From Anthoceros angustus (lineage: Eukaryota > Streptophyta > Anthocerotopsida > Anthocerotales > Anthocerotaceae): 64,000 nucleotides of DNA. The notes under the pieces were generated by a model. It was not told where the DNA came from. It did not search any database and saw nothing but the letters and a program-made list of their open reading frames with translations. The stretch is taken from assembly GCA_010909165.1 (NCBI GenBank), contig MU008162.1:372001-436000 (forward strand), written 5' to 3'. The translations under genes were made by a program, and so were the position numbers. This document shows, piece by piece, positions 59,214-64,000 of this stretch. Each line of letters starts with the position of its first letter. Position 1 is the stretch's first letter.

Positions 59214-61222
59214 ATGGCTGTTGAAGAGGAGCTTGAGTTTGTTCAAGAAGGCGAGAAGCCGGAAGTGCGTGAAAGGACCGAACATGTGAAGAAGTTGCAA
59301 GGAAAGCCTGTGAATGTCTCGGACCGGAAAGAAGGAGATGGCACACTCAGTCTTGGTTTTAATGTTAGGGATATTTCACGATATTCTCAAGGACCCGATT
59401 GGTGGTGACGAGTTTATTGTTAGTGTGTTTGGGCCGATAGTCGGAAGAACGAAGGGTTCAAGTGGTCTCGGCGTTTAAGTCGCAAGGTGATTTCCAGGCA
59501 GTGGGAAAACATTGATGATTTGTGTTCGTATCGGGCGGCCCTCCGAGGGAAGAAGTTCATTCCTAGGAAGATGGCACTTGGAGTTCTTGTGGAGAAGTTG
59601 AAAGGTGTTTCCATTGATTGGTTCACTTATGACAAGACAACAAAGGCCCTTCGTGCAGGGGTGTGGTTTGAAGCGAAACATCGAAAAGAAGTCGCAATGT
59701 GAGGATGTTGTAGTGGAGGACAAAAGGGATCCGAGGTTCATATGTTTGCGGATGTCAAGCACAAGGGATCTTCCGGTGAGGAGAGTATTAGCCAGCGGAC
59801 ACGCTCTCATGCTCGGGAGTCCAAGGTGCTAGCATCTCCGGAGAGCAGATTGAGTGAAAGCCCATTCGCCAAGGAAGAGCTACAAACAAAGCGGTGGTGG
59901 AAACCAATGCGACTAAAGATCCGTGGAGTCCACTTCTCATGAGGTGGTGGTGAACCATTCGTACATGGCATGCATGGGGTGTGTGGCTCGAGAGCAAGTC
60001 ACGGACTTGGCCTATGTCTAGGGCGTGGCACCTTCTTGGAAACTCTAGAGGATCTTGTTGTTGTTACTGAGGCGGTGAAGCTCCAAGAGAAAGTGCTCTT
60101 GGAGGTATGTGAGGAAGTTGACAAGCTGAAAAAGGTCCGGGAGACTTGGCTTTGGAGAAGTATGAGTGAGCCGCATCAACCAGAAGAGGTGAAGACAACA
60201 CAACTGTGTTCTTTGGTTGAAAGGGAGGAGGGGTTGGTGTCTGAACTTGCCACCTGGCAGCAGAAACTGCACGAGGCTAAGGAGTGTGTGGAGATATGGA
60301 GAAAAGGGGTGACGCTGCATGAGCAAGACATGGCGGCACACCGTGAATTGTCTTCCTTGATGAGGCGACCAGCAGGGCCTCTTTGGCCACCAGCTTGGAT
60401 TGAAGCCCCTCTTGACTGTAGAGGTGGTATGGAGGTGAAGCTGAATGCCTGTCCCTTATGTACCAGGTGTGTTCACTGCTCAATGTTGGGTGATGAAGAG
60501 TGACTGTCACCACTTTTCCTTCAATGGTCTTCCTCTTAAATTTGAATTTTTGCAAGTTACATCATGTGTAGAGTGCACTTGTGTCTGAATCGCTGGTTAG
60601 GTGGTTGGGGGGTAGGTGGTTAGGTGGTGTGCTGTGCTTATCATTGCGTTCCAGTCAAGGGTTCATATGAAGTGGATGGTGCTCAAGTGAGCCACTAGTT
60701 TTCGTGTCTGCCGATATTGGTGCGGTGTGTTCAAGTGGATGGTGCTCCAAGTGAGGTGGTAATTATGGTGTGCACGCACATGGCACCATCCACTTGCGGC
60801 ACCATCCACTTGATGGTGCTCCTTATGTAGCCGCACTTTGTATGGTGCTTTGGAGCACCTTCCACTTGATGGTGCTACTTATGGTGCCGTCGCTTATGGT
60901 GGTTTGTTCAAGTGGATGCCGCCGGCCATGGTGCCTCTGTAGTGGTCTAGGTTGAAGTGGAGCTTAATCAAGTGTAAGGTGAGTGAAGTGAAAGCTGACC
61001 ACTTGAAGTAACCTTAACTTGTGCAGGTGGTATGGTGCACATAATTTTTCAGTTCTTCCTTGTGGACACTCCTACCACGACTTTTGCCTCTACCAGCATT
61101 TGAGGGAGAGCAGTGTCTGTGCATTCCGATCTTGTGGCTTGGAGGTTCCCCGCACGTGGTTGAGGGCAAAGGGATGGGCTTCTAGTGCTATGAGTGTGTC
61201 CTCTAACATGGCTGAAGACTAG
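59214..61222 (+). CDS. RING-like multi-domain protein, unassigned family (copy 2 plus 3' exons)
   Basis: Begins MAVEEELEFVQEGEKPEVRE and repeats copy 1 with its own frameshifts, then reads open from about 59970 to 60466 with a coiled coil (KLQEKVLLEVCEEVDKLKKV), VEREEGLVSELATWQQKL and NACPLCT. A phase-2 intron (60467-61026) joins to WYGAHNFSVLPCGHSYHDFC and LYQHLRESSVCAFRSCG. Together these give C-x2-C ... CGH-x2-H-x2-C ... C-x4-C, a RING-like zinc site with a wider last pair than a normal RING. A TAG follows at 61220, yet the same frame is then open for about 105 more codons. It may be a host gene with sequence errors, or a decayed one. Confidence 0.45.
60467..61026 (+). other. Intron with repeated AAGTGGATGGTGC / GCACCATCCACTT words
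   Basis: Direct and inverted copies of a 12-13-bp word occur roughly eight times between 60668 and 60922, giving several possible hairpins inside this intron. Confidence 0.6.
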
Positions 61223-62129
61223 GAAGCCATACAGTTGGAGGAATGGGGTGCTGAATTTTATGACAGTATGATAGTTTTAGGTGGACTAGGAAGGCGGCTG
61301 GAAAGAGTGCAGGGTTCTTTGATGTTAACAACTCCGCCACTGCACAACCATGCTTCTTCACCATGCGGGACGGGTTCTTCCCTGCAGTTTTCACCATTTC
61401 GGGGGCTTGACACACCGGGGACAGGGACACCAGGAAATGCACGAACACCACCATCACGAATTGCTCCATCTAGGTCCTCCGCCGAAATGTGGTGGCCAAT
61501 CTGTGGCCTGGGGGAAATCGACTGTCCATATGTCCAGGTAATCAAGAAGTAGTGATGGTGGAGCAGACTCCTCCTGATCAGCTGAGGAGTGCAGGCAACC
61601 AAGACATGCACACAGTGGGGGAGACTACTCGTATTACCCCTAGGATGAGCCCAGAGGTGTTGGCTATTGGCGAGAAGGCGGTGGCGGATATGATCACTGT
61701 TTTAGGGTGTGTACACCATTTGTCGAATCGGCCTGGATGGAATCGCCTTGGCACATCGGATGGTCCCCGTGGGTAATCAAAGCGCCATATGCCGAAGTTG
61801 TATCCCCTAGTGTATACCTCAAAGACACTGACCTTGTAATGGAGAAGCCACAAACCCAGTCCCACACGGAGTCATCTGTGGGTGTGCAGCGGGATGAGGT
61901 TGCATGCGAGGAGGATCAACTAGCCACCGAGCCCCAACCTCCAAAGCGGTGGTGGCACATGAGCGCACCTCTCCGGATCCATCTGCAGGTCCTGTGCACC
62001 GTGTCACTTACTCAAGATGAGGGACATGATAGCGCCCATCATCTCTTGAACCACTCGCATCTAGCGATGGGTTGCTTGAAAAGGTCGCTCCACAATCCCT
62101 TGGCATCCATGTTGACCACACACTAGCAA

Positions 62130-62906
62130 TTGGTGGTGAGGCCGCAATTGTTGAGCATCCAACTCGATGCCGCAAGGCGCAAGTCGCGAATCATGGTGTT
62201 GCTGATTGTGAGAAGGCCGCTATTGCAGTTGCCATCCTCTGGTCCCAAAGAGGAAGTCGGTGCACATGTCCATGTTGTGAAGGCTCCCATCCTGCAGCCA
62301 TCGCTTGCCTCTACTGCTGATGTTGGAGAACCCATGCTAAACACTGAAGGATATAGTGGTGCTAGACAGAGAATGGACACGAGGGTACGTCGGCAACCTC
62401 CAACACCTGGTGGGGCAAAGCGCAAATCTTCGGAGGGAGCCAGGAAGGTGCTAGCTGCAAAACAGCCTAGACAAGAGGAGGAAGATGAGGAAGAAGATGA
62501 AGAGATTGAAGAGGACTACTCTGTCTTAAGGCCTGGGGACAACTTTGCGGTGCTGGCCGAAATGGAAGATGGGCAGAGTGAGTCGTTTTTCATCATCAAA
62601 TGCAGCAAGACACCATGGGTGACAAAGACAGCTATCTGGGATAGGTGGTATGAAGGGCACAGGCCAGCAGGCGAAATGGTTGTCCAGGGGATCTACTATG
62701 AGCGTGAAGGGGACCAGAAAGGAGTTTACAAACTCAGGAATGACAAGCCTCCTTTGCCAGTTGTTTTGCCTGTGAGTATGATTATCCATGCAAGATTTGA
62801 ATTGAAGGTGCCACCCAAGCATAGAAATGCGCTGGAAGAAAGGGAGGTCATCGATGTTGGTTGGAGCCCAAACCGAGGAAACGACTTGAAGAAGCGAATT
62901 ACATAG
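62130..62906 (+). CDS. C-terminal exon(s) of the RING-like gene or a neighbour
   Basis: One long frame with a basic stretch (GGAKRKSSEGARKVLAAKQP), an acidic run (about 62475-62520), then a compact domain: LRPGDNFAVLAEMEDGQSES, FFIIKCSK, GEMVVQGIYYERE, VYKLRNDKP, VVLPVSMIIHARFEL. No ATG suits as a start, so it is probably joined to upstream exons, possibly those of the RING-like gene. The family was not recognised. It ends with a TAG after LKKRIT at 62904. Confidence 0.5.
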   Translation: MVVRPQLLSIQLDAARRKSRIMVLLIVRRPLLQLPSSGPKEEVGAHVHVVKAPILQPSLASTADVGEPMLNTEGYSGARQRMDTRVRRQPPTPGGAKRKSSEGARKVLAAKQPRQEEEDEEEDEEIEEDYSVLRPGDNFAVLAEMEDGQSESFFIIKCSKTPWVTKTAIWDRWYEGHRPAGEMVVQGIYYEREGDQKGVYKLRNDKPPLPVVLPVSMIIHARFELKVPPKHRNALEEREVIDVGWSPNRGNDLKKRIT

Positions 62907-64000
62907 GTGAGAAGTTTCGACACGGCATGTGTGGGTTCAAATCATGCACCTCGTTAGTTGATTACCATGACATTTACTGGCTGCTGCTTCTTCTATTTGC
63001 AGAGCCGTTGAAGATGACAACTCCAGTGCTGAGTCTGGTGGCCAATCTTACACGGTGGATGACTGAGTGGCGTGCCCACACTCCCAGCATGATAAGCTGA
63101 ACGGGCTGAAGAGGAAGACTGCGGGATCGTAGGAGGTGGCAGGGTTTTGGTTTTGTGTTTGGAGTCAAGCGTTGTGACTCCCAAGTGTGTTCAGACTTCA
63201 TTTGTCTTGATTTCAGCAGTTGGTGTGTTGGTTTTGTGTTCTTTCCTAAATGGAGCATACTTTGCGTGGTGAGGCCGGGACTGCCAAAACCACAGATTGT
63301 TGTAGCCACATTTTGTCTCTACGAGACATCTTCTTGAAGAACCACCCATCTAGCAGGAATGATACTCTTTGTCATTGTTTGTAAGACTCACAAGGTTGAA
63401 ACTGTTGTCACGATGCACCCGGTTCCAACTGTTTGAAAGATCCACAAATCGCGTACATCGGATTGTTGCGACACACACGGTCAACAGGGGAATGCGGGTA
63501 CTGTGTCACACCACAAAAATGAGTGAACCTGCAAAGGGCTGCCAGGCCAAACCCGCCTTCCAACCATGCCAAACAGCGATGACGATAAAAAAACAACAGC
63601 AGTCATGTCAAGAAGATTGTCTAGTTGGAGGGATCGAGAGATCATGCAAATGCACAACATGTCTGCTCGGTTACACACCAGGAACAGCAAAACATCTGGG
63701 CGATGGGACCTTCCTCAATTACGTAAAGCTGGATGCTCAGGCCTCTTCCTACAACACACAAAGCCAAGTTTGAACAAAGCTCTCAACCCGCTCCGAACAT
63801 GATGAGGAGGCGGGCTCTATGATCGATAGAAGCAAGTCCAAGTCGGGCCTCTTTCTTCCGCTCGGATTGTTCTCATCGTTTCGCCACCGCCAACACCGGA
63901 CATAGTACTGTTTTGTTGCTCGCAATGATGCCCGATTTCGCCACATTGCGTGAAGAGAAGCCGGGAGGAGTTGCCTTCCGTGCCCTTTTGATTCCTCGCC
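62907..64000. other. Downstream region, nothing recognised
   Basis: Short ORFs only. No tRNA, repeat or domain could be supported up to the window end. Confidence 0.4.

Overview
The window is nuclear DNA of a land plant. Its genes carry many introns of roughly 70-280 bases with GT..AG ends, and the proteins are plant or chloroplast types: a plant alpha carbonic anhydrase, organellar glutathione reductase, PYRP2, SP1/SPL2-type RING ligase, plant PAT1, an NFD6-like protein and an E/E+ class PPR protein. Short introns, compact genes and decayed retroelements suggest a seed-free plant. A Selaginella-like lycophyte is my first guess and a hornwort or other bryophyte the alternative. This is inference; no marker in the window settles it.

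Layout. 1-1000 is an old, diverged relative of the repeat that forms the array at 45.5-55.8 kb. 2.0-7.0 kb holds two convergent genes, alpha carbonic anhydrase (+) and glutathione reductase (-), separated by an imperfect tandem repeat. 7.0-15.2 kb is gene-poor and contains remnants of a LINE, an LTR element and a Ty1/copia element, plus minisatellites. 15.3-17.5 kb has a U11/U12-20K-like zinc-finger gene (+) and the riboflavin phosphatase PYRP2 (-). 17.5-24.1 kb is again gene-poor; at 19.5-21.4 kb it holds a cluster of perfect 22-30 bp GC-rich palindromes between inverted repeats. 24.1-33 kb is a gene block: RING ligase (-) divergent from SUMO E1 subunit SAE2 (+), then an SMP-30-like propeller protein (-) and an aldo/keto reductase (-). 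35.1-43.2 kb has NFD6-like (-), PPR (-), PAT1 (-) and an ABM-domain plastid protein (+). It is followed by an acidic protein with an internal duplication (-, 43.2-44.2 kb).

44.5-55.8 kb is repeat-built. First comes an inverted copy of the NFD6 downstream region, then a fragment of PAT1, then an array of about four 2.57-kb units with two extra internal duplications. 55.8-63 kb carries GTGGGAGG-type minisatellites mixed with a tandemly duplicated exon block of a RING-like gene that I cannot assign to a family.

The recognised genes are ordinary housekeeping functions: CO2 hydration, glutathione reduction, riboflavin synthesis, SUMO and ubiquitin conjugation, mRNA decay, minor spliceosome and organelle RNA processing. 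They do not form an operon-like system. The most unusual material is the palindrome cluster, the 2.57-kb array whose copies differ almost only at CG-rich spots, and the minisatellite-bounded exon duplication in the RING-like gene.
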